A stretch of DNA of 64,000 bases from Anaerolineaceae bacterium UBA5211 (GCA_002412595.1 DHVJ01000061.1:20709-84708); one strand, 5' to 3'. Positions 46,053 to 55,329 are shown, counted from the stretch's first letter. The notes: a model not told the origin generated them from the sequence alone. Translations and numbers: made by a program.

Positions 46053-46700
46053 ATGCAAATATTACTCGATTCCGCCATCATTGAAGAAGCGCGTCAGGCA
46101 GCCGCCTGGGGCTGGGTAAACAGTGCCACCACCAACCCGACCCTGCTGGCGCAAAGCAACCTGCCACCCGCCGAAACATTGCGGGAGTTGGCCAATATCC
46201 TGCCCGGGCAGATCTTCTACCAATTAACTGGAGCAGACCTGAAAGCCATGCACGATGAAGCCGCATTGGCTTATGATATTTTAGGGGAGCACCTGGTTCT
46301 GAAAATCCCGGCCACAACTCTGGGTTTTCAGGCTGCGGCTCGTCTTTCCCCAAAATATCCCGTGGCCGTCACATCCATCTTCAGCCCCGCGCAGGCCATG
46401 TTGGCCGCCGCGGCAGGAGCACGTTACGCGCTGTATTACCACAACCGCGCCAAACGCCTGCTGCCGGACGGGCAAGGGGAGCACCTGGCCGCAGATCTGG
46501 TGCGCGTGCTGGCCGGCACGGACACGCAGGTAGCTGCCGCCAGCCTGAAATCGCCCGAGGAAATGGTCGCAGCGCGCATGGCCGGTGTGGCCATTTTGTC
46601 TGCTAAATTCGAAGTGCTGGCACAATTACCGGAACATGAACTGTCCCAACAAGCCGTGGCAGAATTCGATGCCAACGGTACGGGTCTATTGAACGGCTAA
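46053..46700 (+). CDS. Transaldolase family protein (fructose-6-phosphate aldolase-like)
   Basis: A 215-residue short-form transaldolase. TTNPTLLAQS near residue 27 and the Schiff-base lysine region HLVLKIPAT near 85 are diagnostic. The later VTSIFSPAQA and YYHNRAKRLL are typical. Short forms act as fructose-6-phosphate aldolase or transaldolase; which applies is not decided by these motifs. The start is set at the ATG at 46053, with AAAAAGG nine bases before; the ATG at 46032 has no ribosome site. Confidence 0.87.
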   Translation: MQILLDSAIIEEARQAAAWGWVNSATTNPTLLAQSNLPPAETLRELANILPGQIFYQLTGADLKAMHDEAALAYDILGEHLVLKIPATTLGFQAAARLSPKYPVAVTSIFSPAQAMLAAAAGARYALYYHNRAKRLLPDGQGEHLAADLVRVLAGTDTQVAAASLKSPEEMVAARMAGVAILSAKFEVLAQLPEHELSQQAVAEFDANGTGLLNG

Positions 46701-46739
46701 ATTTCCATAACTATTTCCGCTAATCGTAAGGAGTCAAAC

Positions 46740-47753
46740 ATGAAAATTCTGGTCACAGGCGGCGCAGGCTATATAGGTTCCACTATTGCTTCCGCTTTGG
46801 AAGAATCCGGGCACACGCCCATCATTCTGGATTCACTGGTCACCGGTAAGAAAGAATTCACCAAAGGACGCATCTTCTACCAGGGTGACATCGCCGATAG
46901 TGCTCTGGTCAAAAAAGTCTTCAGCGAGCATCCCGACATTTATGCCACCATCCACTGCGCGGCGCTGATCGTAGTACCCGAATCGACCAAAAAGCCCTAC
47001 GAATATTACCGCGAGAACGTGGGCAAGTCGCTGGAACTGTTCCATACCCTGAACGAGCTGGGCGCCAAACGCCTGGTGTTCAGTTCCTCCGCTTCCATTT
47101 ACGACGTGGTGCCGGGCTTCATGGTGACCGAGGACGCGCCACTCAAACCCAGCAGCCCCTACGCGCGCACCAAATTCATGATGGAGATGATCCTGCACGA
47201 TTTCTGCGCGGCTTACAACATGCGCGGCATCGCGCTGCGCTACTTCAACCCGATCGGCGCCGACCCCAAGATGCGCACTGGTCTGCACGTGGACAACCCC
47301 TCACACATCCTGGGACGCATGGTGGACGTGCAGTTGGGCAAGTTGGAACGCTTCACCATCACCGGCACGGATTACCCCACGCGCGACGGCACGGGCATCC
47401 GCGACTACATCCACGTGTGGGATTTGGCACGCGCGCACGTGAAAGCCGTGGAAGGTTTCGAGACGGCCTTTGAACGCGCAGGTGAGCCTGAAGATGGCTA
47501 CCTGGTTATCAATTTAGGCACCGGGCAGGGTGTGACCGTGCGCGAGCTGGTGACCGCCTTCGAGCAGGTGACCGGGCAGCCGCTCAACCAGGCCGACGGC
47601 CCCTCGCGGCCGGGCGACGTGGCCGGTTCGTTCTGCAACGCTGACACAGCCAAGCGCCTGCTGGGCTGGCAGGCGGAGTTGTCCATCGAGCAGGGTATTT
47701 CCGACGCGCTCAAGTGGGGCGAGATGAAGGACAAAGTTTTAGGGAAGGGGTAG
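46740..47753 (+). CDS. galE: UDP-glucose 4-epimerase
   Basis: A 337-residue extended short-chain dehydrogenase. NAD-binding GGAGYIGS is at residues 7-14, and the catalytic Tyr-Lys are in SSPYARTKFMMEM near 139 (YxxxK). LRYFNPIGADP and RDYIHVWDLARAH are classic GalE motifs. It interconverts UDP-glucose and UDP-galactose for envelope sugars. TAAGGAG sits seven bases before the ATG. A short, diverged copy of its 3' end lies at 48242-48301. Confidence 0.95.
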   Translation: MKILVTGGAGYIGSTIASALEESGHTPIILDSLVTGKKEFTKGRIFYQGDIADSALVKKVFSEHPDIYATIHCAALIVVPESTKKPYEYYRENVGKSLELFHTLNELGAKRLVFSSSASIYDVVPGFMVTEDAPLKPSSPYARTKFMMEMILHDFCAAYNMRGIALRYFNPIGADPKMRTGLHVDNPSHILGRMVDVQLGKLERFTITGTDYPTRDGTGIRDYIHVWDLARAHVKAVEGFETAFERAGEPEDGYLVINLGTGQGVTVRELVTAFEQVTGQPLNQADGPSRPGDVAGSFCNADTAKRLLGWQAELSIEQGISDALKWGEMKDKVLGKG

Positions 47754-47756
47754 TAT

Positions 47757-47962
47757 TTTTTTAGCCACAGATGGACACAGATAAAAGCGGAAAACTTGAT
47801 TTTAACCACGGATGAACACAGATAAAACAGAGCGGTCTCCTGGTTGATATCCACAGATAACAACTACTTTTATAGGTCATACATTCTTGTGTGACCTTTT
47901 TCTTTCTGTTAGTAACAAAACACATATTTTTAACCACAGATGAACACGGATAAACACAGATA
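47757..47962. repeat. Cluster of CACAGAT-type dispersed repeats
   Basis: Three direct copies of the 21-26-bp motif seen around the GxxExxY gene (core CCACAGATGAACACAGATAA) start at about 47762, 47803 and 47931. The last is extended to two CACAGAT/CACGGAT units. A partial copy (ATCCACAGATAAC) lies near 47850. No gene is present. Confidence 0.85.
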
Positions 47963-47976
47963 ATACTATTTTTAAT

Positions 47977-48086
47977 GTCATCCTGAGGGAGCGAAGCGAC
48001 CGAAGGATATCGGCCCTTTAACAAAATGGCTATTTCAGCCGAGATCCTCACCTCGCACTCGTTTCACGAGTGCTCGTCAGAATGAC
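47977..48086. repeat. 110-bp palindromic dispersed repeat, copy 1
   Basis: It begins GTCATCCTGAGGGAGCGAAG and ends GCTCGTCAGAATGAC, so the outer ends are an imperfect inverted repeat. Inner GATATCGGC / GCCGAGATC arms also pair, and TCGCACTCG...CGAGTGC makes a local hairpin. The reverse complement of the same unit recurs at 52357-52582. Confidence 0.8.
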
Positions 48087-48241
48087 AGATATGGTAAGGA
48101 GCATGAATAACGCGTTGTAATTCCTCTCCCTTGAGCGAGAGTTTAGGCGATAGTGAGGACACATCATTTTACACAGTCCAATGGCGCGCATACTCAATAA
48201 TAATGAGTACCGATAGAAACGCGCCTTACATCTTAATTTAG

Positions 48242-48301
48242 TCCATCGAAACAGGCATTTCCAACGAGATCAAGCGGGAGGAGATAAAGGATAGCGCGTA
48301 A
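48242..48301 (+). pseudogene. Remnant of a galE 3' end
   Basis: The frame SIETGISNEIKREEIKD-SA-stop parallels the GalE C-terminus SIEQGISDALKWGEMKD. The DNA shows TCCATCGA, ATTTCC and CAAG at matching positions. TAG immediately precedes the match. I interpret it as the eroded end of a second galE copy. The remaining bases from 48087 to 48371 hold no gene I can support. Confidence 0.5.
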
Positions 48302-48371
48302 AAAGTATTCTAAATAAATGCTACAATTTTGTTAATCTGATTATGTTTTATAAATTATTTCGGGGAAGATG

Positions 48372-49232
48372 ATGGATTCATTACCACTCAATAAAAGGTT
48401 AAACGTTTCAAAAAAGATTATTTTTGACGATTTTCCTTTTTCTGCAAAAGTAGCTTTCTATTATCTTGTCCAAGATCTGAAGAAAAAGAATTATATTTAT
48501 GATAATCAAGCTCTTTTATTAGAGATTAAACGAATAGAACGGTACACAGCAAGTGAAGATCAAAAGGAAGAATCTTTATCGGAGCTCATTAAAAAACTTG
48601 ATTGGATATCATCCCTAAATCTTATTGAGAGAATATATGAAAAACTTCTCTCCTCAGTCGGAGATTCATTCAATGAATATTACATTCCATTGGAAGATGT
48701 GAGAGAATATTATTCGAATGAGATAAATCAAATTCTCAAAGAAGAAAACCTGGGTTTTGCTTTTAACAATGGGAGATTTGTTAGAAAGTTCAGATCACAG
48801 ACTGCTAAAAGTATCCGTAATTCCAATAAAGTCCTTGACGACCCAAGACTCGAATCATCAAAAAAACATTTTAATAAAGCACTAGATTTTTACAATAAAT
48901 ATCCAACTGCTGATACTGAGAATTCCGTTAAGGAAGCAATTTGCGCATTGGAAGCTTGCGTCGAATCTCTTTTCTCAATTAGTGCTTCTAACAATTTTGA
49001 TAAAGCGATAAATAAATTGCAGGGAAATGAATCCGGGAAAATACCTGCTCCAATTTTAGAGAGTATGAAAAAATTTTATTCCTATAGAGGCAGTAGTATT
49101 GGAGTAGCCCATGCATCAACTGAAGGAAACAGAGTATCTATTCATGAAGCTGAATTAGCTTTAAGTCTAAGTGCGACATATATTACGTATTTATATGATA
49201 TATCACAAAACAATTCGGATATCCCTTTCTAA
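48372..49232 (+). CDS. AbiJ/HEPN-like protein (possible abortive-infection gene)
   Basis: A 286-residue, largely helical, AT-rich protein. The C-terminal third (SVKEAICALEACVESLF ... KFYSYRGSSIGVAHAST ... AELALSLSATYITYL) follows the pattern of HEPN-like C-terminal domains in AbiJ-type abortive-infection proteins (DUF7014 group), including an Arg followed eight residues later by His. The N-terminal half is not recognised. GGGGA precedes tandem ATGs (48369 and 48372); the second has better spacing. It lies in a repeat-rich accessory gap, unlike its GC-richer neighbours. A phage-defence role is an inference. Confidence 0.6.
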   Translation: MDSLPLNKRLNVSKKIIFDDFPFSAKVAFYYLVQDLKKKNYIYDNQALLLEIKRIERYTASEDQKEESLSELIKKLDWISSLNLIERIYEKLLSSVGDSFNEYYIPLEDVREYYSNEINQILKEENLGFAFNNGRFVRKFRSQTAKSIRNSNKVLDDPRLESSKKHFNKALDFYNKYPTADTENSVKEAICALEACVESLFSISASNNFDKAINKLQGNESGKIPAPILESMKKFYSYRGSSIGVAHASTEGNRVSIHEAELALSLSATYITYLYDISQNNSDIPF

Positions 49233-49256
49233 ATTTTTTTTAGATTTTATATTTAT

Positions 49257-50294
49257 TCAGCGGCTGATATCCGCCACCAGGGATTCCATGGCGACGTCCA
49301 GCGAGCTGACGCCCGTCTTGGATTCTTCGTCCATGCGGTCCAGTTGGTGATAGATGCTTTCCAATTCCCCCATACTGAAATGGCGGCACTGCGCCAGGGC
49401 TTTTTTAGCCACAAAAGGATTCAATCCGGCTTGGGCAGCCATATCGTTCTGTCCGCCGCCGCCTTCCAACACTTCGCGTGCCATGATGAGCAGGCGCACC
49501 TGACGGGCCAGCATGGTGTAAATATACTGGGCCGGCAAGTCTTCCAGCAAACGCCGCAGCAGGCTCAGCGCGCGCTGCGCATTGCGGCCGCCGACTGCAT
49601 CCACCATCTCAAAAATATCCTCTTCGCGTGATTGGCTGCACAGCAAACGCACGTCCTCGCGCGTCACCGTGCCACCTTCTCCCACGTAACTGAGCGCCTT
49701 GGTAATCTCTTGACGTGCTTGAAAAAGATTGTTGCCAACCAGGTTGGCCAATTCCGCCGCGGCACGGCCTTCAAAACTGCCGCCCTGACTTAGCACTTCG
49801 TTCATTATCCAGGCTGGCATCTCGCGCTGGCTGGGCAGCGGGTGCTCCCGCCAGGCCAACGTGCGGCCGCTTTCCTTTAGGCATTTATGCAGCCAATGGT
49901 TGGGTTTGATCTTCTGCCAGACCATTTCGCCTTTGACATAGCGCTGGCTGTCCGGCAGCAGCAGGGCCAAGCGGGTATTCTGCGACAGGCTTTTCAATAA
50001 AGCAAGCAGCCATTCACCGTCTTCTTTTTTCTTAAGCGTTTCCAGCGCATCGGCCAGGACAACCACACGCTGGGGGCTGAACAGAGACAGGGAATTAAGA
50101 GCCTGGGTCAGGGCTGCCTGGTCACTGGCGTGCCCATCCAGTAAAGCCACATCCAATTCGCCGCTGTCTTCCTCGCGCAAGCGCGCATAGAGCGCCTTGA
50201 GATCGTCCTGAATAGCCAGGTCGTCATCTCCCTGCAGGACATATACATCCACAATGGTGAGGTCGGTTTGGGGTGTCGCGCGCATCTTCTTCAA
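49257..50294 (-). CDS. holA: DNA polymerase III delta subunit
   Basis: A 345-residue clamp-loader delta subunit. The N-terminal VYVLQGDDDLAIQDDLKAL, SLFSPQRVVVLADALETL near 75, and the C-terminal collar region with VRLLIMAREVLEGGG and NPFVAKKALAQ match HolA. It opens the beta clamp (dnaN, 15 kb away). The start may be the TTG at 50294, overlapping the preceding stop by four bases, or the ATG at 50285. Confidence 0.93.
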   Translation of the reverse strand: MKKMRATPQTDLTIVDVYVLQGDDDLAIQDDLKALYARLREEDSGELDVALLDGHASDQAALTQALNSLSLFSPQRVVVLADALETLKKKEDGEWLLALLKSLSQNTRLALLLPDSQRYVKGEMVWQKIKPNHWLHKCLKESGRTLAWREHPLPSQREMPAWIMNEVLSQGGSFEGRAAAELANLVGNNLFQARQEITKALSYVGEGGTVTREDVRLLCSQSREEDIFEMVDAVGGRNAQRALSLLRRLLEDLPAQYIYTMLARQVRLLIMAREVLEGGGGQNDMAAQAGLNPFVAKKALAQCRHFSMGELESIYHQLDRMDEESKTGVSSLDVAMESLVADISR

Positions 50295-50815
50295 GAACTC
50301 ATGCGCGTGCTGACACGGTGCACAGTGTAACCCATCAGATCGTGACGGATGACATCCACAATGCGCAGGCCGCTCACATCCGCGTTGGTGGTAATTTGCT
50401 CCTGTACTTTGGGACCCAAGGGCTGGGCAGCGCGGTAGCCGATCAAACCCATCAGGACCGCCACCGGCATGCGACGCAATCGCCTTCCTGGTCGGCCCTG
50501 GGTGCCCACCAGGCTCAACCAGGCCAAAGCCCCGGCTGATAGCGCGCCCACGGCAATGTTAGTACCACAGTTAGGATGGACTGCCAGGTCGGATTCGCCT
50601 GCGGCTAAACGCCCCAAGGCTTCGCGGGCCGCTTCCAGTATGGTTTCGGTATCCACTTCACCGTAAATCCAGAAACCACCTCCGTCCGAAATGCCGCCCA
50701 TAGGGACATTATTGCCTCGCTCCTGCAGAACATGCAGGGTGGCGTGTTCCAAAGCATGATTGCTGCGCACGTGCATGGGGACACTCTGATTCAAAATCTG
50801 TTCTGTTATCGGCAT
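50291..50815 (-). CDS. DUF6391 family protein
   Basis: A 174-residue protein with RSNHALEHATLHVLQER near the start, GGISDGGGFWIYGEVDT, and NCGTNIAVGALSAGA before a hydrophobic segment. This matches DUF6391, a family I know from Chloroflexota and cyanobacteria, without known function. The histidines in HALEHATLH suggest metal binding, but that is conjecture. It lies between radA and holA on the same strand and overlaps holA by four bases. Confidence 0.8.
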   Translation of the reverse strand: MPITEQILNQSVPMHVRSNHALEHATLHVLQERGNNVPMGGISDGGGFWIYGEVDTETILEAAREALGRLAAGESDLAVHPNCGTNIAVGALSAGALAWLSLVGTQGRPGRRLRRMPVAVLMGLIGYRAAQPLGPKVQEQITTNADVSGLRIVDVIRHDLMGYTVHRVSTRMSS

Positions 50816-50835
50816 GATTTACCTCGATTCTCTCG

Positions 50836-52218
50836 TCATGATACCAAAGCTATTTTAATCGCTTGCGACAGCGAACGGGCTTCCAATATTTCAAAGCCTT
50901 CCGGCTGTTCCAGACTGGCGCGCAGGCGCTGCGGAATGACAGCTCCCTTGAAGCCCAGCTTGGCCGCTTCACGCAGACGGATATCCATGTGGCTGACCCA
51001 GCGCAACTCGCCGGAAAGGCCCACCTCGCCAATCAGCACCAGGTTAGCGCGTACGGGCAGGTCGCGCTGGGAAGAGGCGATGGCCGCCGCGGCAGCCAGA
51101 TCGGCCGCCGGTTCCTCAATCGTCAGGCCGCCCACCACGTTCAGGAAAATATCCTGGTTAGAAAGATTAACACCCACCCGGCGGGTCAACACGGCCGCCA
51201 CAAGCAGCAGGCGATTGAAGTCCAGACCGTTGGGAGTGCGGCGCGGATTGCCGAAGCTGGTCGGGCTTGTCAGCCCTTGCAGCTCCACCAGGATGGGTCG
51301 CGTGCCTTCCATTGTGACCGCGATAGCCGAACCGGGCGCGTCCACCATACGCTCGGCTAAAAAAGCTTCGGATGGATTACTGACCTCAGCCATGCCCTGC
51401 TCGCGCATTTCAAACACACCCACCTCGGAAGTCGGCCCGAAGCGGTTCTTCATGGAACGCAGCAAGCGATAAGATTGGAAACGGTCGCCTTCCAGCTGCA
51501 GCACCGTATCGACGATATGCTCAAGCACGCGTGGACCGGCAATGACTCCCTCCTTGGTGACATGCCCGATCAGGAAGATAGCCATGCCGCTGGATTTGGC
51601 CAGCTCGCGCAGGCGCGAGGCGCACTCGCGCACCTGGGAAACCGAACCGGCGCTGGAGGACAGTCCTTCCAGATAGACAGTTTGGATGGAATCGACAATC
51701 AGCAGAGCCGGCTTGACCTGCTCCACATGTGCCAGGATGGCATCCAGGTTGGTCTCGGTCACCAGGTAAAGGTGCGGGGGGAAAGGCTCACCCTCGCCGC
51801 CCAACCGCTGGGCACGCATTTTAATCTGGCGGGCAGACTCTTCGCCGGAGGCATACAGCACACGACTGTCCTGGGCCAGTTCGACTGCCACCTGCAGCAT
51901 CAGGGTGGACTTGCCAACGCCCGGGTCGCCGCCCAACAATACGATTGAGCCCGGCACCATACCGCCGCCCAGTACACGCGCGAATTCGCGCATGTTCAAC
52001 GGCCAACGTTCTTCGCCGTTAGTTTCAACTTCATTGAGGTTCTGTACTTTGGAAACGACCGCTGCCGCGCGCAGACCTTTCTTTCCGCCGGCGGCGGGTT
52101 CAGCGACTACTTCCTCGATCATGGAATCCCATGCGCCGCAGGTGGGGCAGCGTCCCAGTTGGCGGGCGGAAATGCGCCCGCATTCCTGACATACGTATTG
52201 ACTGTGAATTTTGCTCAT
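50836..52218 (-). CDS. radA: DNA repair protein RadA
   Basis: A 460-residue RadA (Sms). A four-cysteine zinc finger (CQECG ... CPTCGAW) at 10-30 is followed by a RecA-like core with Walker A GGDPGVGKST near 93 and the RadA-specific KNRFG near 256, then a C-terminal Lon-protease-like domain. It drives branch migration during recombination. It heads the radA - DUF6391 - holA run (21-bp gap, then overlap). Confidence 0.97.
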   Translation of the reverse strand: MSKIHSQYVCQECGRISARQLGRCPTCGAWDSMIEEVVAEPAAGGKKGLRAAAVVSKVQNLNEVETNGEERWPLNMREFARVLGGGMVPGSIVLLGGDPGVGKSTLMLQVAVELAQDSRVLYASGEESARQIKMRAQRLGGEGEPFPPHLYLVTETNLDAILAHVEQVKPALLIVDSIQTVYLEGLSSSAGSVSQVRECASRLRELAKSSGMAIFLIGHVTKEGVIAGPRVLEHIVDTVLQLEGDRFQSYRLLRSMKNRFGPTSEVGVFEMREQGMAEVSNPSEAFLAERMVDAPGSAIAVTMEGTRPILVELQGLTSPTSFGNPRRTPNGLDFNRLLLVAAVLTRRVGVNLSNQDIFLNVVGGLTIEEPAADLAAAAAIASSQRDLPVRANLVLIGEVGLSGELRWVSHMDIRLREAAKLGFKGAVIPQRLRASLEQPEGFEILEARSLSQAIKIALVS

Positions 52219-52284
52219 AGTTGTTGAGAGTAATTCTAATTCATTGTGCAGGTTTTCTTACTCATCCCCTCTTTATTAACCCTT

Positions 52285-52350
52285 TCCACAGATACACACA
52301 GATAAAAACATAAGAACTTTTATGTTGATTTTCACAGATACACAAAGATG
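52285..52350. repeat. CACAGAT-type repeats after the radA promoter region
   Basis: Two degenerate copies (TCCACAGATACACACAGATAA at about 52285 and TTCACAGATACACAAAGATG at about 52331) of the motif seen at 11.0-11.6 and 47.8 kb. No gene is seen in this gap. Confidence 0.75.
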
Positions 52351-52356
52351 CCTCGT

Positions 52357-52582
52357 GTCATCCTGACGAGCACTCGCTCTTTGAGTGCGAGGTGAGGATC
52401 TCGGCCAGCATACGAACAATTGTATAGGGCGTCCCGCCAATTTTTTTAACCACAGATGAACGCAGATAGACACGGATAAGAGCAATAACTTTTTAGATTG
52501 TTTTTCACAGATAAGATGGTCATTCAGCCCTTATCTTTTATATGCCGAGATCCTTTCGGTCGCTCCGCTCCCTCAGGATGAC
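52357..52582. repeat. Palindromic dispersed repeat, copy 2, with CACAGAT repeat nested inside
   Basis: The two ends, GTCATCCTGACGAGCACTCG...GATCTCGGC and GCCGAGATCC...CCCTCAGGATGAC, are the reverse complement of the unit at 47977-48086. Here the halves are split by about 140 bp containing TTAACCACAGATGAACGCAG at 52447-52466 and a second CACAGATAAG at 52506. One repeat family thus sits inside the other. Confidence 0.8.
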
Positions 52583-52601
52583 ACGAGAAGTGGAGACACG
52601 C

Positions 52602-52634
52602 CAAAAAGAACAGGCCGGCGCTTCGGCCGGCCTG
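52602..52634 (-). terminator. Rho-independent terminator of clpC
   Basis: On the minus strand CAGGCCGGC and GCCGGCCTG form a perfect 9-bp stem with a 6-base loop, followed by TTCTTTTT. It lies 22 bp past the clpC stop. Confidence 0.9.
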
Positions 52635-52656
52635 CGATACTCTTTACTGTTTCAGG

Positions 52657-55161
52657 TTACACACCCATGCCGAGGGCTTCGGGGGCAGCGGATTTCTCAT
52701 CCAACTGGTCAGTCAGATAGAAATTACCTTCCGCGTCCACGTCCACCCAGATGGTCTCACCGTCCTTGAACTTGCCGGACAGCAGGTCATCCGAAAGCCG
52801 GTCTTCGATCTCCATCTGGATAACACGCCGCAGCGGGCGGGCGCCCATATCCGGGTCGTAGCCCTTCTCAGCTAACTTATCCAGTGCGGCCTCTGTGGCT
52901 GCCAGGGTGATCTCGCGCTCTTTCAGGCGCTCGGCCACTTTTTGCAGCTCAAGTGTGGCAATCTGGCGGATATGCAGCTTATTCAGCGCGTGGAACACAA
53001 TCACGCTGTCGAGGCGGTTGATGAATTCCGGCCTAAAAGCCTTCTTGAGCGATTCCATCAGCTTCTTGCGCATATCTTCATAGCTGACTTGCTCATCCTC
53101 GACCGCATCACGGTCAAGTTGGAAACCCAGCCCGCCCTGATGTTTGATCATATCCGCGCCAATATTGGAAGTCATTACAATGATGGTGTTGCGAAAATCT
53201 ACCTTGCGGCCTTTGGCATCGGAGAGGTGACCCTCTTCCATGATCTGCAGCAGCATGTTATGGGTTTCCGGATGGGCTTTCTCCACCTCATCAAACACTA
53301 CAATGGAGTACGGACGGCGGCGGATAGCTTCGGTCAATTGACCGGCTTCCTCATAGCCAACGTATCCGGGAGGCGCGCCCACCAAACGGCTGACAGAATG
53401 ACGCTCCATGAACTCGGACATATCCAGCTGCACCAGCGCATCTTCGCTGCCAAACAGGAAGCGCGCCAGGGTTTTAGTCAATTCAGTCTTACCCACACCG
53501 GTCGGTCCCAGGAACATGAAAGAACCGATGGGACGATGGGGGTCTTTCATTCCCGCGCGGCCGCGCCGCACAGCCTTGGAAATGCGCTGGATAGCTTCAG
53601 TCTGGCCGATGATGTTCTTGTGCAGTTCATCTTCCATATTCAGCAAACGCACGGATTCTTCCTGCGCCAGCTGCATGACCGGTACACCGGTCTGAATAGC
53701 AACTAACTCAGCAATATCGTCCGGAGTAACCACCGGGCTGGTATCGCGGTCCCACACCTCACGGATTTCATTCACTTTTTTCTGCAGCTCTTCAATCTTG
53801 GCCTGCAGTACTTCCTGTTCATCCTGCTGGTTCAACTCGACCGCCTGATTAAGCGCACGGCGAGCTTCGCGCAGCTCGGTCATTACCTTTTTACTAACCT
53901 TGGCCGTGTCGCTCTTATACATGCGTACACGCGAAGAGGTTTCGTCAATCAGGTCGATGGCCTTGTCCGGCAGAAAACGGTCGGTAATGTAGCGTGACGA
54001 CAGGTTCACGGCCGCCTGCAGAGATTCGTCTGAGATCACCAAACGGTGATGTTCTTCATAATTCTTGCGCACGCCGCGCAGGATTTCCAGCGCTTCTTCG
54101 TTGGTAGGCTCTTCCACCACAATCGGTTGGAAACGCCGTTCCAGAGCCGCGTCGCTTTCGATGTTCTTGCGGTATTCGTCCAAGGTTGTTGCACCAATGA
54201 CCTGCAATTCTCCGCGCGAAAGGGCGGGTTTGAGGATATTGGCCGCGTCCACCGAGGAACCGGCTGCACCGGCGCCAACCAACATATGAACTTCGTCGAT
54301 GAACAGGATCGCTTTAGAAGCCTTGAGCTCATCGATAACCCGTTTCAGACGTTCTTCAAATTGGCCGCGGTACATGGTGCCGGCCACCAGCGAACCCACG
54401 TCCAGGCGCAGGACACGCTTGTCCAGCAGCGGGGTGGGCACGTCGCCCTCAATGATGCGCTGGGCCAAACCTTCCACAATGGCCGTCTTGCCCACGCCCG
54501 GTTCACCGATCAGGGCCGGGTTGTTCTTGTTGCGGCGCGCCAAAATTTGGATGACGCGTTCAATTTCTTTTTCACGGCCAATGACCGGATCGAGCTTGCC
54601 CTCTTCGGCATAGCCGGTCAGGTCAACCGCCAGCTGGTCCACCAGCGGCGTCTTGCCTTCGGCCTTTTTCTCGCCTCTTTGAGGCGCACCGGGGCGCACA
54701 CTGGCATTCGCCAGGGCATTCTTGTTTTCATTCAACACTCGTTTAACCTGGCGGCGGATTTGCGCAGGGGTGATGCCCAATTTGGCAATCACATCCTGGG
54801 CTAATCCCAAGTCTGATTGGACCAGGGCCAGCAGCAAGTGCTCAGTTGATATATATTTACTATTCATCTGGTCGGCTTCATCTACAGCCAAATCCAGAAT
54901 ATTTTGTGCGTCCGCCGACAGGTCAATGCGATCTACAGGACCGCCACCCATCCCACCCAGGCGCAGCACCATTTCGCGCGCGCGGTCTATTTCCACACCC
55001 AGTTCCCGCATAACGCGTCCAGCCACACCGGTATCTTCCTGGATAAGCGCCAAGAGCAGATGCTCGGAACCGATCATCGGCTGCTGCAGGCGCTCCGCTT
55101 CCAGATGAGCAAGGCTCAAAACCCGGCGGGCACTTTGGGTGAATTTCTCCAAACCAGACAA
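52657..55161 (-). CDS. clpC: ATP-dependent Clp protease ATP-binding subunit ClpC
   Basis: An 834-residue Hsp100 unfoldase. An N-terminal double Clp repeat (FTQSARRVLSLAHLEAERL) is followed by the first AAA+ module (GEPGVGKTAIVEGLA), a middle coiled-coil/UVR-like insert (AVELNQQDEQEVLQAKIEEL) and the second AAA+ module (GPTGVGKTELTKTLA). It unfolds proteins for ClpP, which is outside the window. The start is the TTG at 55161, with GGAGG at the ideal six-base distance; an in-frame GTG at 55188 has no ribosome site. Confidence 0.97.
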   Translation of the reverse strand: MSGLEKFTQSARRVLSLAHLEAERLQQPMIGSEHLLLALIQEDTGVAGRVMRELGVEIDRAREMVLRLGGMGGGPVDRIDLSADAQNILDLAVDEADQMNSKYISTEHLLLALVQSDLGLAQDVIAKLGITPAQIRRQVKRVLNENKNALANASVRPGAPQRGEKKAEGKTPLVDQLAVDLTGYAEEGKLDPVIGREKEIERVIQILARRNKNNPALIGEPGVGKTAIVEGLAQRIIEGDVPTPLLDKRVLRLDVGSLVAGTMYRGQFEERLKRVIDELKASKAILFIDEVHMLVGAGAAGSSVDAANILKPALSRGELQVIGATTLDEYRKNIESDAALERRFQPIVVEEPTNEEALEILRGVRKNYEEHHRLVISDESLQAAVNLSSRYITDRFLPDKAIDLIDETSSRVRMYKSDTAKVSKKVMTELREARRALNQAVELNQQDEQEVLQAKIEELQKKVNEIREVWDRDTSPVVTPDDIAELVAIQTGVPVMQLAQEESVRLLNMEDELHKNIIGQTEAIQRISKAVRRGRAGMKDPHRPIGSFMFLGPTGVGKTELTKTLARFLFGSEDALVQLDMSEFMERHSVSRLVGAPPGYVGYEEAGQLTEAIRRRPYSIVVFDEVEKAHPETHNMLLQIMEEGHLSDAKGRKVDFRNTIIVMTSNIGADMIKHQGGLGFQLDRDAVEDEQVSYEDMRKKLMESLKKAFRPEFINRLDSVIVFHALNKLHIRQIATLELQKVAERLKEREITLAATEAALDKLAEKGYDPDMGARPLRRVIQMEIEDRLSDDLLSGKFKDGETIWVDVDAEGNFYLTDQLDEKSAAPEALGMGV

Positions 55162-55329
55162 AATAATCCTCCAGTCTTCGACAGACACAAAACTTGATAC
55201 GCTTGTGATTTTACCAAACTAATCCCGGACCGCATCCCCTGGGGAATGATTATATGCAACGTTAACAACCCAAATTTTCAGGCAAAAACATGGAAATTTA
55301 AGGGGGAACGGGAATTGTTTGTGTTTTTT

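Noticed and set aside
47757..47990. Repeated CACAGAT motifs considered as a CRISPR array
   Set aside because: Copies are degenerate, irregularly spaced, occur at several loci and in both orientations, and no cas genes are present.
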